From: Alcanivoracaceae bacterium
GTDB lineage: Bacteria; Pseudomonadota; Gammaproteobacteria; Pseudomonadales; Alcanivoracaceae
Length of the DNA stretch: 64,000 nt
NCBI GenBank assembly: GCA_029212745.1
Contig: JARGOL010000002.1
Coordinates: 330,133 to 394,132, forward strand
Reading direction: 5' to 3'
Under the pieces are notes generated by a model. It did no database searches. It saw only the letters and a program-made list of their open reading frames with translations, and had not been told where the DNA came from. Position 1 is the first letter of the stretch; every line of letters starts with the position of its first letter. This document shows, piece after piece, positions 44,756 through 54,593 of the stretch. The position numbers were made by a program, and so were the translations under genes.

Positions 44756-45961
44756 ATGATCAATCTGGAAATCCCGAAGAAGCTGCAGCAGGTCCAGCAG
44801 ATGGCGCACCAGTTATCCGCCACTGTTTTCCGGCCGATTTCGCGCAAGTATGACCGCATCGAGCACTGTGACACGCCGGAAGAGCTCAAGCCGGTGGCGC
44901 AGATGATGGCATCCATGCGGCCGTCCCGGGCCAAGGCAGCCGGGAAGGGGGCAAATGATGGCTCCAGCAGCAACGGCGCCAACCTGACCGGTATCGTTGG
45001 CATGGAGGAGATGTGCTGGGGCGACGTGGGACTGATGCTGTCCATTCCCGGTACGGGCCTGGGCAATGCGGCCATCCAGGCCGTCGGTACAGCGGAGCAG
45101 AAGGAGGCCTTTGGCTCGCTCTACTGCGCCATGGCGATCACAGAACCCGGTGCCGGGTCGGACTCGGCGGCGGTGAGTACCACGGCCGTGGAAGACGGCG
45201 ATGAATGGGTGCTCAATGGCACAAAGATCTACTGCACCGCGGGCCAGCGCTGCGACGCGGTGGTGGTCTGGGCAACACTGGACAAGTCCCTGGGCAAGGC
45301 GGCGATCAAGTCGTTCATTGTTCCGCGTGACAACCCGGGCCTGAAACTGCTGCGGGTGGAAGACAAGATGGGGCTGCGTATTTCCGATACAGCGGCACTG
45401 AGCCTGGAAGACTGCCGTATTCCAAAGGCGAACATCCTCGGCTCGGCGGAAATTGCCAATACCGAGGCCGCGCGCAAGAAAGCGTTCGGTGGTGTCATGC
45501 AGACCTTCGACAACACCCGTCCGCAGGTGGCGGCCATGGCCCTTGGTGTAGCCCGGGCGGCGCTTGAGATTACCCGCGAAATACTCGAGCAGGAGGGCTT
45601 CAAGGGCGACTATGCACGCACGCTGTACAACTCTTCGGCGCTTGAGGCTGAAGTCTATCGCATGGAAGCGGACCTGGATGCGGCGCGGTTGATGACCTAC
45701 AAGGCCGCCTGGATGGCGGACAATCGCCAGCCCAACTCCACCGATGCCTCCATGTGCAAGGCCAAGGCAGGCCGGGTGGGCAACCAGATCACCCTCAAGT
45801 GTGTGGAGATCTGTGGCGAGCTGGGTTACAGCGAAAACTACCTGCTCGAGAAGCTGGCGCGTGATTCCAAGATTATCGACATTTTCGAAGGCACCCAGCA
45901 GATCCAGCAGCTGATTGTGGCGCGCAACCTGCTCGGATTGTCGTCACGGGAACTCAAGTAA
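44756..45961 (+). CDS. Acyl-CoA dehydrogenase, second of a pair
   Basis: A 401-residue full-length acyl-CoA dehydrogenase. It has MAITEPGAGSDSAAV, WVLNGTKIYCTAGQRCDAVV and the C-terminal DIFEGTQQIQQLIVARNLL with the catalytic-site Glu. The family's opening helix is altered (INLEIPKKLQQVQQM). Chain-length preference is unknown. It has a strong GGAGG site and ends at an intrinsic terminator. Together with the gene before it, it forms a two-gene unit for fatty-acid or acyl-chain oxidation. Confidence 0.88.
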   Translation: MINLEIPKKLQQVQQMAHQLSATVFRPISRKYDRIEHCDTPEELKPVAQMMASMRPSRAKAAGKGANDGSSSNGANLTGIVGMEEMCWGDVGLMLSIPGTGLGNAAIQAVGTAEQKEAFGSLYCAMAITEPGAGSDSAAVSTTAVEDGDEWVLNGTKIYCTAGQRCDAVVVWATLDKSLGKAAIKSFIVPRDNPGLKLLRVEDKMGLRISDTAALSLEDCRIPKANILGSAEIANTEAARKKAFGGVMQTFDNTRPQVAAMALGVARAALEITREILEQEGFKGDYARTLYNSSALEAEVYRMEADLDAARLMTYKAAWMADNRQPNSTDASMCKAKAGRVGNQITLKCVEICGELGYSENYLLEKLARDSKIIDIFEGTQQIQQLIVARNLLGLSSRELK

Positions 45962-45981
45962 GGGCCGGGACCGGCCCAGGG

Positions 45982-46015
45982 AGGCCCCGCCGGCATGCCG
46001 ACGGGGCCTTTTTTT
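45982..46015 (+). terminator. Intrinsic terminator of the dehydrogenase pair
   Basis: AGGCCCCG (45982-45989) and CGGGGCCT (46002-46009) pair perfectly, with an inner CGGC/GCCG stem, and are followed by a T run to 46015. It starts 21 bases after the dehydrogenase stop. Confidence 0.92.
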
Positions 46016-46098
46016 ATCCGTCGGGCGCGGCGCGCTGTTGGCCGGCCGCCGGGCCATGCTAGATTTGCCCTCCCGCGTGGCCGTTTCAGGAGCAAGTC

Positions 46099-46890
46099 AT
46101 GTCATTTGCGGACAAGGTTGTCTGGATTACCGGTGCTTCCAGTGGTATCGGTGAGGCGTTGGCGCTGGAGTTCAGTCGCTATGGCGCCCGCGTGGTGTTG
46201 TCAGCGCGGCGCGAGGAGGCGCTGGAAGCGGTCCGGCAGAAACTGGTCTGGCCTGAAAATCACCTGGTTGTGCCGCTGGATGTCACTGAGCCGGAGCAGT
46301 TCAAACCGGCCCTGGACAAGGTGCTTGCCCATTACAGCAAGGTAGACGTGCTGGTGAACAACAGCGGCATCAGCCAGCGTTCCCTGGTGCGCGACACCAG
46401 CCTGGCGGTGGATCGCCGGGTCATGGATGTGAATTACTTCGGGCCGGTGGCCCTGACCAAGACCGTGATGCCGCATTTCGCCCAGCGCAGTGCCGGGCAG
46501 GTGGTGGTCATATCCAGCCTGGTGGGCGAGTTGCCGACACCGTACCGAAGCGCCTACTGTGCCTCCAAGCATGCCCTGCATGGCTGGTTCGAGGCCCTGC
46601 GCGCAGAAGAGTACGAGCGGGGGCTGCGCGTGACCATGGTGTTGCCCGGTTTCGTGCACACCAATGTGTCCGTCAATGCGGTGACGGCGGATGGCTCTGC
46701 CCACGGGCAGATGGACCGCTACCAGGAGAAGGGCATGCCGGCGGATGAATGTGCGGCCCGCATCGTCAGGGCCGTGCAGCAGGAGAAGGAGCAGGTTATC
46801 ATTGCCGGCCGCGAGGGCCTGGGAATCTACCTGAAGCGTCTGTTCCCGTCGCTCTATCGCAAGATCATTCGTCGTATCAAGGTGACCTGA
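46099..46890 (+). CDS. Short-chain dehydrogenase/reductase
   Basis: A 263-residue classical SDR. The cofactor loop TGASSGIGEAL is near residues 11-21, NNSGIS follows and the catalytic Tyr/Lys pair is in SAYCASKHAL. The C-terminus is strongly basic (LFPSLYRKIIRRIKVT), typical of the DHRS7-like SDRs that sit at membranes. Substrate unknown. It is 3 bases upstream of ttcA and probably on the same transcript; a GCTAGATT promoter element precedes it at 46058-46065. Confidence 0.87.
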   Translation: MSFADKVVWITGASSGIGEALALEFSRYGARVVLSARREEALEAVRQKLVWPENHLVVPLDVTEPEQFKPALDKVLAHYSKVDVLVNNSGISQRSLVRDTSLAVDRRVMDVNYFGPVALTKTVMPHFAQRSAGQVVVISSLVGELPTPYRSAYCASKHALHGWFEALRAEEYERGLRVTMVLPGFVHTNVSVNAVTADGSAHGQMDRYQEKGMPADECAARIVRAVQQEKEQVIIAGREGLGIYLKRLFPSLYRKIIRRIKVT

Positions 46891-46893
46891 TCC

Positions 46894-47778
46894 ATGTCCG
46901 CCGCTTCGCAAAAACAGCCCGGTAACGCCAACGAGGGTGCCCGCCAGCGCGTGCGTTTCAACAAGCTGCAGAAGCGCCTGCGCCGCGAGGCCGGCCAGGC
47001 CATCGCCGACTTCAACATGATCCAGCAGGGTGACCGGGTGATGGTCTGCCTGTCGGGTGGCAAGGACTCCTACACCATGCTGGAGATCCTGCGCAGCCTG
47101 CAGCTGTCGGCGCCGGTGGATTTCGAGCTGGTGGCGGTGAACCTGGACCAGAAGCAGCCGGGCTTTCCCGAACACGTGCTGCCGCAATACCTTGAGCGTG
47201 AAGGGGTGCCTTACTACATCCTCGAGAAGGATACCTACTCCATCGTCAAGGAGAAGGTGCCGGAAGGTAAAACCACCTGCGCCCTGTGCTCACGCCTGCG
47301 CCGCGGCAGCCTGTACGGTTTTGCCGAGGAAATCGGCGCCAACAAGATTGCCCTTGGGCATCACCGGGACGACATCGTAGAGACGCTGTTCCTGAACATG
47401 TTTTTTGGCGGCAAGCTCAAGGCAATGCCACCAAAACTGCGCAGCGATGACGGCAAGCACATCGTCATCCGGCCGTTGGCATACTCCCGTGAAAAGGACA
47501 TCGCACGCTTTGCCGAGATGAAACAATTCCCGATCATTCCCTGCAACCTGTGTGGCTCGCAGGAAAACCTCCAGCGCCAGGTGATCAAGGATATGCTCAG
47601 GGGCTGGGACCGGGACCATCCGGGCCGCATCGAGAATATTTTTGCGGCCGTGCAGAACGTGGCCCCGTCCCAGCTGGCGGATACCCGCCTGTTTGATTTC
47701 GAACGCCTCGAGGACGGCCAGTCGGCGACGAACCCCGGCGCTGCCCATCTGCTGGATGTGCTCAACCTGCACCATTGA
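46894..47778 (+). CDS. ttcA: tRNA 2-thiocytidine(32) synthetase TtcA
   Basis: A 294-residue Fe-S thiolase acting on C32 of certain tRNAs. The ATP PP-loop SGGKDS is at 54-59. Cluster and catalytic Cys occur as TCALC (C129, C132) and PCNLC (C217, C220), as in TtcA. It uses ATP and a sulfur donor in the cytoplasm. Its ribosome site lies inside the preceding SDR gene. Length is usual. Confidence 0.95.
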   Translation: MSAASQKQPGNANEGARQRVRFNKLQKRLRREAGQAIADFNMIQQGDRVMVCLSGGKDSYTMLEILRSLQLSAPVDFELVAVNLDQKQPGFPEHVLPQYLEREGVPYYILEKDTYSIVKEKVPEGKTTCALCSRLRRGSLYGFAEEIGANKIALGHHRDDIVETLFLNMFFGGKLKAMPPKLRSDDGKHIVIRPLAYSREKDIARFAEMKQFPIIPCNLCGSQENLQRQVIKDMLRGWDRDHPGRIENIFAAVQNVAPSQLADTRLFDFERLEDGQSATNPGAAHLLDVLNLHH

Positions 47779-47841
47779 CCGGCAAGTCACGCCTGTGCGC
47801 TGGTGGCAGGCCGGGCAGACATGAATTGGTCGCCAGTTTCC

Positions 47842-47849
47842 GCTAGAAT
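47842..47849 (+). promoter_or_regulatory. Candidate -10 for glcB (GCTAGAAT)
   Basis: GCTAGAAT lies 68 bases before the glcB ATG with a GC-rich stretch after it. The -35 is poor, so an activator may be needed. A GC-rich dyad (about 47865-47878) sits in the likely 5' leader. Confidence 0.4.
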
Positions 47850-47916
47850 CGCGCCTTCCAAAAACGGCCCCCGGGCCGACTCATACTTCCGTATCGACCG
47901 ATAGGGCAGGAGCAAC

Positions 47917-50088
47917 ATGACCGATCGCATCAAGAAAGGTGGACTGGAAATCTACACGGGTCTCTACAACCTGGTGGTGGACGAGATCATTCCCGGCACC
48001 GGCGTTGACGCCGAGCACTTCTGGAGCAGCCTGGAGAGCGTTATCGCCGATCTGGCGCCGCGCAACCGGGAGCTGCTGGCCAAACGCGATGCGATCCAGG
48101 CCAAGATGGACGAGTACTACAAGGCCAACCCGGGCCCGATCAAGGACATGGCCGCCTACAAGGCCTTCCTGACGGAGATCGGCTACCTGGTGGCTGAGGG
48201 CGACGCGTTTTCCGTAAGCACGCAGAACGTTGACCCGGAGATTGCCACGATTGCCGGTCCGCAGCTGGTAGTACCGGTGAAAAATGCCCGCTTTGCCCTG
48301 AACGCGGCCAATGCACGCTGGGGCAGCCTGTACGACGCCCTTTACGGCACCGACATGATCGCTGACGACGACGGTTGCGAGAAGGGCGGCGCGTACAACC
48401 CGAAACGGGGCGCCAAGGTGATCGAGTACGCCCGCGGTTTCCTCGACCAGGCAGCGCCGCTGGCCAGCGGCAGCCACGCTGACGCCCGCGGTTACAGCAT
48501 TGTTGAAGGTGCGCTGGTGGTAAAGACCGCCGACGGCGAAACCGGCCTCAAGGATGCCGGCCAGCTGGTGGGCTATCTGGGCGATGCCGCCAGCCCGTCC
48601 GGCATCCTGCTGAAAAACAACGGCCTGCACCTGGAAATCCAGGTGGATGCCAGCCACCCGATTGGTGCCGAAGACCCGGCCCACGTCAAGGATGTGCTGC
48701 TCGAGTCGGCCATCACCACGATCCAGGACTGCGAGGACTCGGTTGCCGCCGTCGATGGCATCGACAAGGAAGAGGTCTATCGCAACTGGTTCGGCCTGAT
48801 GACCGGCAAGCTGTCCGAGACCTTCGAGAAGGGCGGCAAGACCATGACGCGGGAAATGAACCCGGACCGCACCTACACCGGCCTTGACGGTGACACGGTC
48901 ACGCTGCCGGGTCGCTCCTGCCTGCTGGTGCGTAACGTCGGCCACCTGATGACCACCGATGCGGTGCTGCACAACGGCGAGGAAGTGCCGGAAGGTATTC
49001 TCGACGGCATGATTACCGTGCTTGCCGGCCTGCACGATCTCAAGGACCTGAACACGCTGAAGAACAGCCGCCAGGGTTCCATGTATATCGTCAAGCCGAA
49101 GATGCACGGGCCGGAGGAAGTGGCCTTTGCCGTGGAGCTGTTCAGCCGTGTCGAGGATGCCCTGGGTCTGGCGCGAAATACGCTGAAGATCGGCATCATG
49201 GACGAGGAGCGCCGTACCACCGTCAACCTGAAGGAGTGTATTCGCCAGGCGAAAGAGCGGGTGATCTTCATCAACACCGGCTTCCTGGATCGCACCGGCG
49301 ACGAGATGCACACCTCCATGGAGGCAGGCCCGATGGTGCGCAAGGAAACCATGAAGGGTCAGGCCTGGATCAAGGCCTACGAAGACTGGAACGTGGACAT
49401 CGGTCTCGAGTGTGGCCTGAAGGGCCATGCCCAGATCGGCAAGGGCATGTGGCCAAAGCCGGACGAGATGAAGGAAATGATGGCGGCCAAGATTGGCCAT
49501 CCGAAGGCCGGTGCCAATTGCGCCTGGGTGCCGTCACCCACGGCTGCCACCCTGCACGTGATGCATTATCACCAGGTCAACGTGGCCGACGTGCAGGACC
49601 AGCTGGCCAAGCGTGAGCGCGCCAGCCTCGATGACATCCTCACCATCCCGGTGGAAGCCAATCCGGACTGGTCTGATGCGGACAAGCGTCAGGAGCTGGA
49701 CAATAATTGCCAGGGTATCCTTGGCTATGTGGTGCGCTGGATCGACCAGGGCGTGGGCTGTTCCAAGGTGCCTGACATCAATAATGTGGGCCTGATGGAA
49801 GACCGGGCCACCCTGCGGATCTCTTCGCAGCATGTGTGTAACTGGCTGCACCATGGCGTGGTCAGCAAGGACCAGGTCATGGAAGCGATGCAGCGCATGG
49901 CAAAGGTGGTGGATGAGCAGAATGCCAACGATCCGCTCTACCGGCCCATGGCGGCTGACTTTGATGGCTCCGTGGCGTTCCAGGCAGCCTGCGAGCTGGT
50001 GTTTGACGGTATTGCCCAGCCCAATGGCTATACCGAGCCGGTCCTGCACCGCCGCCGCAAGGAGGCCAAGGCCAGGTTTGGCGGCTGA
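47917..50088 (+). CDS. glcB: Malate synthase G
   Basis: A 723-residue single-chain enzyme of the standard length. It condenses glyoxylate with acetyl-CoA to malate. Recognisable segments include [39 protein letters not shown], a conserved Arg/Asp region ([15 protein letters not shown]) and [18 protein letters not shown] near the C-terminus. Isocitrate lyase and glycolate oxidase genes are not adjacent. It has a good GGCAGGAGC ribosome site and its own terminator. Confidence 0.97.
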   Translation: MTDRIKKGGLEIYTGLYNLVVDEIIPGTGVDAEHFWSSLESVIADLAPRNRELLAKRDAIQAKMDEYYKANPGPIKDMAAYKAFLTEIGYLVAEGDAFSVSTQNVDPEIATIAGPQLVVPVKNARFALNAANARWGSLYDALYGTDMIADDDGCEKGGAYNPKRGAKVIEYARGFLDQAAPLASGSHADARGYSIVEGALVVKTADGETGLKDAGQLVGYLGDAASPSGILLKNNGLHLEIQVDASHPIGAEDPAHVKDVLLESAITTIQDCEDSVAAVDGIDKEEVYRNWFGLMTGKLSETFEKGGKTMTREMNPDRTYTGLDGDTVTLPGRSCLLVRNVGHLMTTDAVLHNGEEVPEGILDGMITVLAGLHDLKDLNTLKNSRQGSMYIVKPKMHGPEEVAFAVELFSRVEDALGLARNTLKIGIMDEERRTTVNLKECIRQAKERVIFINTGFLDRTGDEMHTSMEAGPMVRKETMKGQAWIKAYEDWNVDIGLECGLKGHAQIGKGMWPKPDEMKEMMAAKIGHPKAGANCAWVPSPTAATLHVMHYHQVNVADVQDQLAKRERASLDDILTIPVEANPDWSDADKRQELDNNCQGILGYVVRWIDQGVGCSKVPDINNVGLMEDRATLRISSQHVCNWLHHGVVSKDQVMEAMQRMAKVVDEQNANDPLYRPMAADFDGSVAFQAACELVFDGIAQPNGYTEPVLHRRRKEAKARFGG

Positions 50089-50107
50089 CAGGGCTGACGC
50101 CTGCACA

Positions 50108-50138
50108 CAAAAAGACCCGGCGCTGCCGGGTTTTTTTG
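50108..50138 (+). terminator. Intrinsic terminator of glcB
   Basis: ACCCGGC (50115-50121) and GCCGGGT (50125-50131) form a 7-bp stem with a GCT loop, and T residues run to 50137. A upstream and T downstream extend the stem, so it may also act in reverse. It is 20-30 bases past the glcB stop. Confidence 0.92.
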
Positions 50139-50307
50139 TGCCTGCCGGGTGCCCGACTACCCGGGCCACCGGTCCGTTTGGCCCCTAATGACGGTGTCAG
50201 CGGCTGGTTTCACCGCCGTTTACTGGTACATTCGTCGTAGAACAAGGCGCGCAGTGCCTGCTAAAGGCCGCCACACATAATAACGATAAAGGTAAAGGTG
50301 GAGCTCC

Positions 50308-52533
50308 ATGCGTAATCTCTTTCGCGTCCTTTCCATTGCAGTCTTCCTGGCCCTTGGCGCCTGCGGCGGCGACAGCAGCAACGACGATGCCGCGCTGTTT
50401 GCGGCCGCGGCCCAGAAGGACAAGCCGGTGGAGGGCAGGGCGGTCAAAGGCGTCTTGCAGGGTGCCGCAGTGGCCCTGCGCGTGCAGGCGGGCGATTCAC
50501 TGGTGGATTACGCCACTACCGTGACGGACGACGCCGGTGTCTTTGCCTTCGATACCTTCCCCGATGAGCCTTTCAAACTGGTGGTTTTCGCGCCCCTGGA
50601 CGGCTCTGCACGCATGCTCTGTGATGCCAGCAGCGGGTGCGGCGACAGTGGCGGCCACCCGCTCGACACCAATGGCAACGGCGTGTTCGATTTTGGTGAG
50701 GCCATGCCTCTGCCGGCTGACTTTTCCATGATCGCCTGGTTCGCGGAGCCACCGGCCGATGGTGCCCTGGCAGTCACGCCACTGACCCACCTGGCGGCCA
50801 CACTTGCCGAATCCTACCCGGGGCCCGTGGATGCGCGCGCCATTGCCGTGGCATCAGCGACGGTGGCGACGTTGTTCGACCTGCCAGCTGACTTTGCCAC
50901 GCGTTGGCCGGTCAGCGTCAATGATGCGGATGAACTGGCGGGTGCTGGAGCGGCTGACATGCAGCATGCGCTGTTGGCTGCCGGGTTTGCCGAGCTGGCT
51001 ACGGCCGGGGAAATGCAGGCAGTGCTGGATGCATACGCCTCGAGCCTGGCAGGATTCGGCGGTCAATTGCCGCTGTCCGGCGGCGAGGGCGACCTGCAGG
51101 CACTGGTTGAGGCGGCCGCCACGATGGCCCAGACCTTGCTGGGTGAAGGCGCGACCCTGTCCGAGACACTGGCCGGCCTGCAATCACTGGTGCAGCGCTG
51201 GTCCGGCACGCACACCCGTGTGGTGACCGACGTTGAGGTCGATGCCGATGATATGGCCCGCGCGCGGGTGGTGCTCGATGATCTGGACCACTACCTCAAC
51301 CTGGCAAACATCAACGGCCAGGGCCAGTTCTTTGCCGACCAGGTGGGTCAGCTGGACTGGTTGTACACCCAGGCCTCACTGGACTTTGCTGAAACCACGA
51401 TTGAAGCGGCTGGCCAGATCATTCTCGTTGCGCTGGTGGGAGACCTGATCGCCGAGCAGTACAACCTGGACGTGCTGGACCTGTCCTTGAACGACCTGTC
51501 TGTGCAGCTTGATGTGGACACCCGTGTGCTCACGGTGACACGGGATGACGGCAGTCACTTTGTCGATATATCAGTGAACATGGACGACATCATTGCCGGG
51601 GCTGAAGCCGGCGCCCTGACATACAGTCTGGACGGCCTGGTTGCCAATGATGTGGTCTCCGGAACCATGCAGGGGACCCTTGATATTGCCTTGTATGAGA
51701 CGGACCTGCTGCCGGTGATCAACGTGGCACACCAGCTGATTCTGGAGAATCCGGACGTGTCCCAGCAGGATCTTACCGACGCGTTGCTGGCCTTGTTGTC
51801 CGAGTTGCATGGTCGCGCCACGGTGACCGGCGACATGGCGCTGTTCAAGACCGCAGATCCCGACTTCGCATTCAGCGTCAGCGGCAGTGCCTGGGGTGAA
51901 ATCAATGTTCCGGCCGTTGATGAAGGCGGTGATGTGCTGGCGCTGGAAGTGAGTTATGGCGAGATTGTTTCCCCCTGGGGAGACAGCCTCTATTCCCTTG
52001 AGGGAGAAACGCCGGCCCTTGCAGTGGCGGTGGGCCAACACGGTGTTCTGGATGCACGTTTCGGCTTCGAGGCCTTCGGCATGCCGGCGATGGAAGTGGA
52101 CGCCAGCGGGCGCCTGGACAACATCGGCAGCGTGTTTCAACAGCTGCTCGACAGTCTCGGGGCGCCGGGCGCGGAGGGCGACATCCTGGCGTTACTGGGC
52201 GCCCTGGATTACTCCATCCTCGACCTGTACGGGTCGGCGACACTGGATATCCCGGCAGACAACAAAACCTACCTGCTGGACCTGGATGGTTTCAGGGTAG
52301 ACGCGTCCCTGCCCAATAGTGTGGAGCAGGGTATCCAATTCCACCTGACATCCATCAACGGTGGTTATCTTTACGCCGGTGACAGCCTGGTCGGCTCTGT
52401 GACCTTTGACTGGGCCAATACCGGGGTGACGCTGTTCCTTCTCGACGGTACGGTGCGCAGCTACTTCCTCGGCCCACTGGACGATCTCCTGCCAGCAGAG
52501 CTTCTCGCTGGCCTGCAAGGGTTGGCGGGGTAG
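50308..52533 (+). CDS. Large outer-membrane lipoprotein of unknown function
   Basis: A 741-residue acidic protein. A lipoprotein signal ends in LGAC with Cys19; Gly at +2 favours outer-membrane sorting. The early region (about 42-125) resembles a carboxypeptidase-regulatory or Ig-like fold with a calcium-like loop (DTNGNGVFDFGEA). The middle is helical. The C-terminal 350 residues are beta-rich with many Asp and Leu and end in a helical LLPAELLAGLQGL. No known catalytic motif. It stands alone. It could be a surface-exposed or periplasm-facing scaffold. Confidence 0.78.
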   Translation: MRNLFRVLSIAVFLALGACGGDSSNDDAALFAAAAQKDKPVEGRAVKGVLQGAAVALRVQAGDSLVDYATTVTDDAGVFAFDTFPDEPFKLVVFAPLDGSARMLCDASSGCGDSGGHPLDTNGNGVFDFGEAMPLPADFSMIAWFAEPPADGALAVTPLTHLAATLAESYPGPVDARAIAVASATVATLFDLPADFATRWPVSVNDADELAGAGAADMQHALLAAGFAELATAGEMQAVLDAYASSLAGFGGQLPLSGGEGDLQALVEAAATMAQTLLGEGATLSETLAGLQSLVQRWSGTHTRVVTDVEVDADDMARARVVLDDLDHYLNLANINGQGQFFADQVGQLDWLYTQASLDFAETTIEAAGQIILVALVGDLIAEQYNLDVLDLSLNDLSVQLDVDTRVLTVTRDDGSHFVDISVNMDDIIAGAEAGALTYSLDGLVANDVVSGTMQGTLDIALYETDLLPVINVAHQLILENPDVSQQDLTDALLALLSELHGRATVTGDMALFKTADPDFAFSVSGSAWGEINVPAVDEGGDVLALEVSYGEIVSPWGDSLYSLEGETPALAVAVGQHGVLDARFGFEAFGMPAMEVDASGRLDNIGSVFQQLLDSLGAPGAEGDILALLGALDYSILDLYGSATLDIPADNKTYLLDLDGFRVDASLPNSVEQGIQFHLTSINGGYLYAGDSLVGSVTFDWANTGVTLFLLDGTVRSYFLGPLDDLLPAELLAGLQGLAG

Positions 52534-52571
52534 GCCCACAGACTGGCATTCTCTGTAAACGGCGTTAAAGT

Positions 52572-52590
52572 GGGCGGCCCCAGGCCGCCC
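52572..52590 (+). repeat. GC hairpin between the lipoprotein and TrmB-like genes
   Basis: GGGCGGCC and GGCCGCCC (52572-52579 and 52583-52590) form a perfect 8-bp stem with a CCA loop, 10 bases upstream of the next ATG. Lacking a T tract, it may pause transcription after the lipoprotein gene or lower ribosome access to the methyltransferase start. Confidence 0.6.
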
Positions 52591-52599
52591 CGATGACCC

Positions 52600-53280
52600 A
52601 TGCACGCCAACAGTTCACCGGTAATATCCTCCCAGACAGGCTGCCACCGCCAGCTTGAAGGTACCGTGCTGCGCCATCTTTCCAGTCCCTGGCAGAAGCC
52701 TGTCTCGAGGCATGGCGAGCAGGCCTTTGAGGCGGCTGCACGATGGCTTGAGCGTCAGGGCTGTGATGGGGTGATACTGGACTCAGGCTGTGGCACGGGA
52801 CGTTCCAGCCTGGCGCTGGCTGAGCGCCATCCTGACCAGGCCGTGATCGGCCTGGACCAGTCGGCGCAGCGCATTGGCGTGCTGCCAAGGAGCCGCCAGT
52901 CGCTGCCCGCCAACCTGCTGCTGGTGCGGGCGGAATGCGCTGATTTCTGGCGTCTGGCCGAATCGGCAGCCTGGCCGCTGAGCCGGCATTACCTGCTTTA
53001 CCCGAACCCCTGGCCCAAACCGGGCCACCTGAAGCGTCGCTGGCACGGACATCCGGTCTTTCCGGTGCTGATGCGATTGCCGGGCCGTCTGGTGCTGCGC
53101 AGCAACTGGCACGAGTACGTGGAGGAATTTGCCCACGCCGCGCGTCTGGCAGGCCGGCAGGGCGGGACCATGGCCCCGTACGTGCCCGTCGACCCGCTGT
53201 CTGATTTTGAACGCAAGTACCACGAGAGTGGGCATGAACTGCACCAATTCTGCCTGCCTGCGGAAATGTCGACCGGTTAA
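52600..53280 (+). CDS. Divergent TrmB-like tRNA methyltransferase family protein
   Basis: A 226-residue SAM-dependent methyltransferase. Motif I is ILDSGCGTGRSSLALAE (about 59-75), and a TrmB-type motif YPNPWPKPGHLKRRW lies at about 134-148. In E. coli TrmB the corresponding segment begins with the catalytic Asp (D144); here it is Asn (N136), while the His and Arg that also matter are kept. So it is either a changed-activity paralogue or uses another residue. The start has no clear ribosome site. The next frame opens within its stop. Confidence 0.78.
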   Translation: MHANSSPVISSQTGCHRQLEGTVLRHLSSPWQKPVSRHGEQAFEAAARWLERQGCDGVILDSGCGTGRSSLALAERHPDQAVIGLDQSAQRIGVLPRSRQSLPANLLLVRAECADFWRLAESAAWPLSRHYLLYPNPWPKPGHLKRRWHGHPVFPVLMRLPGRLVLRSNWHEYVEEFAHAARLAGRQGGTMAPYVPVDPLSDFERKYHESGHELHQFCLPAEMSTG

Positions 53281-53357
53281 TGTTTTTCCCGTTCGCGCTC
53301 TGGTACTTCTTTCTTACTCAGCGGCAGTACCACCGGCATCCACACGGGGACCAGGCA

Positions 53358-54065
53358 ATGGGGGCAGATGTTCAGGGCGGGATCGGCAGCCAGGAAATCA
53401 ATTTTGACGACGTACTTTCCACACGTCGGACGCCAGACGAGTACGTGCGTGTGCCCGAGAACCGCCGTGTGGATGCGACGCTGCTGCAGCGTTCGCGCGT
53501 GCGCGGGCAGTCGCGCCAGGCGGTGCTGTTCAACGGGCACTTCCTCGAGTGGGTGGAATACCGGGGCCGCCGGCCGCTACGCACCCGCGTCATCAACCTG
53601 GCGTTCGTGGCGCCGCAGCCCCGTCTGCGCCAGCATGTGGCCTGGTCCTGGTGGGTGGCTGCAGCCATGGTTGCCCTCGCCAGCGCGGCAGCATTCTGGT
53701 TCAGTGGGGCCGAGTCCGGCGCGGTGCTGGGTGGATTGGCCGTGATCGTGGCAATGGCCGCTGCCCGTCGCTGCCATCGGCGTCTGGTTTTCCGTACCCG
53801 CTATGGCGGTATCGCCGTGTTTGAACTGTACGCCGGTTGGCTGCGCCATGCTGCTACCGACCAGTTTGTCGCCCAGCTCCAGGACCGCTGCAGCGAAGCG
53901 GAACGGATCCTGCCGCGCTCGCGTGAGCGACTGGCAGCGGAGATGGCGGAGCACCGCAGGCTGATGAAGGCGGGCTGTCTCACCGAGGCGCGTTACGCCC
54001 TGGCGAAGAAACGCCTGTTTTCCCGCTTCAGCAAGCCTGTCGCGGCGCCTCCTGTACGGCGCTGA
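53358..54065 (+). CDS. Unrecognised membrane-associated protein
   Basis: A 235-residue protein I do not recognise. The first 80 residues are polar and basic. Two hydrophobic helices follow (about 94-113 and 118-135), then a cytoplasmic Arg-rich tail with RYGGIAVFELYAGW, a coiled coil and a helical end (AGCLTEARYALAKKRLF). An ATG at 53280 overlaps the previous stop but has no ribosome site; I prefer 53358 behind CCAGG. It is probably expressed with the methyltransferase. It converges on the DUF7931-like gene. Confidence 0.6.
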   Translation: MGADVQGGIGSQEINFDDVLSTRRTPDEYVRVPENRRVDATLLQRSRVRGQSRQAVLFNGHFLEWVEYRGRRPLRTRVINLAFVAPQPRLRQHVAWSWWVAAAMVALASAAAFWFSGAESGAVLGGLAVIVAMAAARRCHRRLVFRTRYGGIAVFELYAGWLRHAATDQFVAQLQDRCSEAERILPRSRERLAAEMAEHRRLMKAGCLTEARYALAKKRLFSRFSKPVAAPPVRR

Positions 54066-54100
54066 CAGCGCCCCGACACATGTCCAGACATGCGCTGGCG

Positions 54101-54577
54101 CTAGAGATGCAGTTCGCGCAGGGCGGGCTCTGACTCGCTGTATTGCCACCAGTGATCGAACCCACGCAGTACCTTGCGTGCCTGTCCTGCCTCCTCGGTA
54201 AAAACATGCCCCTCGGCGGCAAGGGTATGGTCGGGACGCCAAAGCAGGTGGGAGCCGTCTACGGCCAGCCAGGCACAGTTTTCTTCGCGGTGGTCAGGTG
54301 CAGCGCGGCGCAACTGGATGTAGGAGGGAAAGCGTCGGGCCAGGTGGATCAGGCGGTGCCCGGCACGAATGGCGCGGGAGCTGTCGTAAAACAATACCCG
54401 GATACGGGTGAAGCGGCTGACCCGCGTGAGTCGTGCCAGCGCATCCAGGGTCGGTCCGCGATCAAGGAGCAGTGGATCAAGATCCGGGGCAAGCACGTCC
54501 ACCGTGCGCCGGGCACGGCCCAGCACGTCATCGCAGGCCTGCAGCAGGCTGGCTGTGTCAGGGCAGGCTGAATGCAC
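54101..54577 (-). CDS. DUF7931-like protein (phospholipase-D-like fold suspected)
   Basis: A 158-residue protein. The order of segments (RTVDVLAPDLDPLLLDRG, RVLFYDSSRAIRAGHRLIHL and a later LAVDGSHLLWRP) resembles the DUF7931 family, whose fold is phospholipase-D-like but lacks a clear HKD motif. Function unknown. The start is GTG at 54577, supported by GGGAG 7 bases upstream. It lies 16 bases after the GNAT gene, in the same operon. Confidence 0.65.
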   Translation of the reverse strand: MHSACPDTASLLQACDDVLGRARRTVDVLAPDLDPLLLDRGPTLDALARLTRVSRFTRIRVLFYDSSRAIRAGHRLIHLARRFPSYIQLRRAAPDHREENCAWLAVDGSHLLWRPDHTLAAEGHVFTEEAGQARKVLRGFDHWWQYSESEPALRELHL

Positions 54578-54593
54578 GACCCGGCTCCCGTTG

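Noticed and set aside
47881-49500. Minus-strand frame of 539 codons opposite glcB
   Set aside because: Malate synthase G is unmistakable on the other strand; the antisense frame is His/Gly-rich shadow sequence of GC-rich codons.
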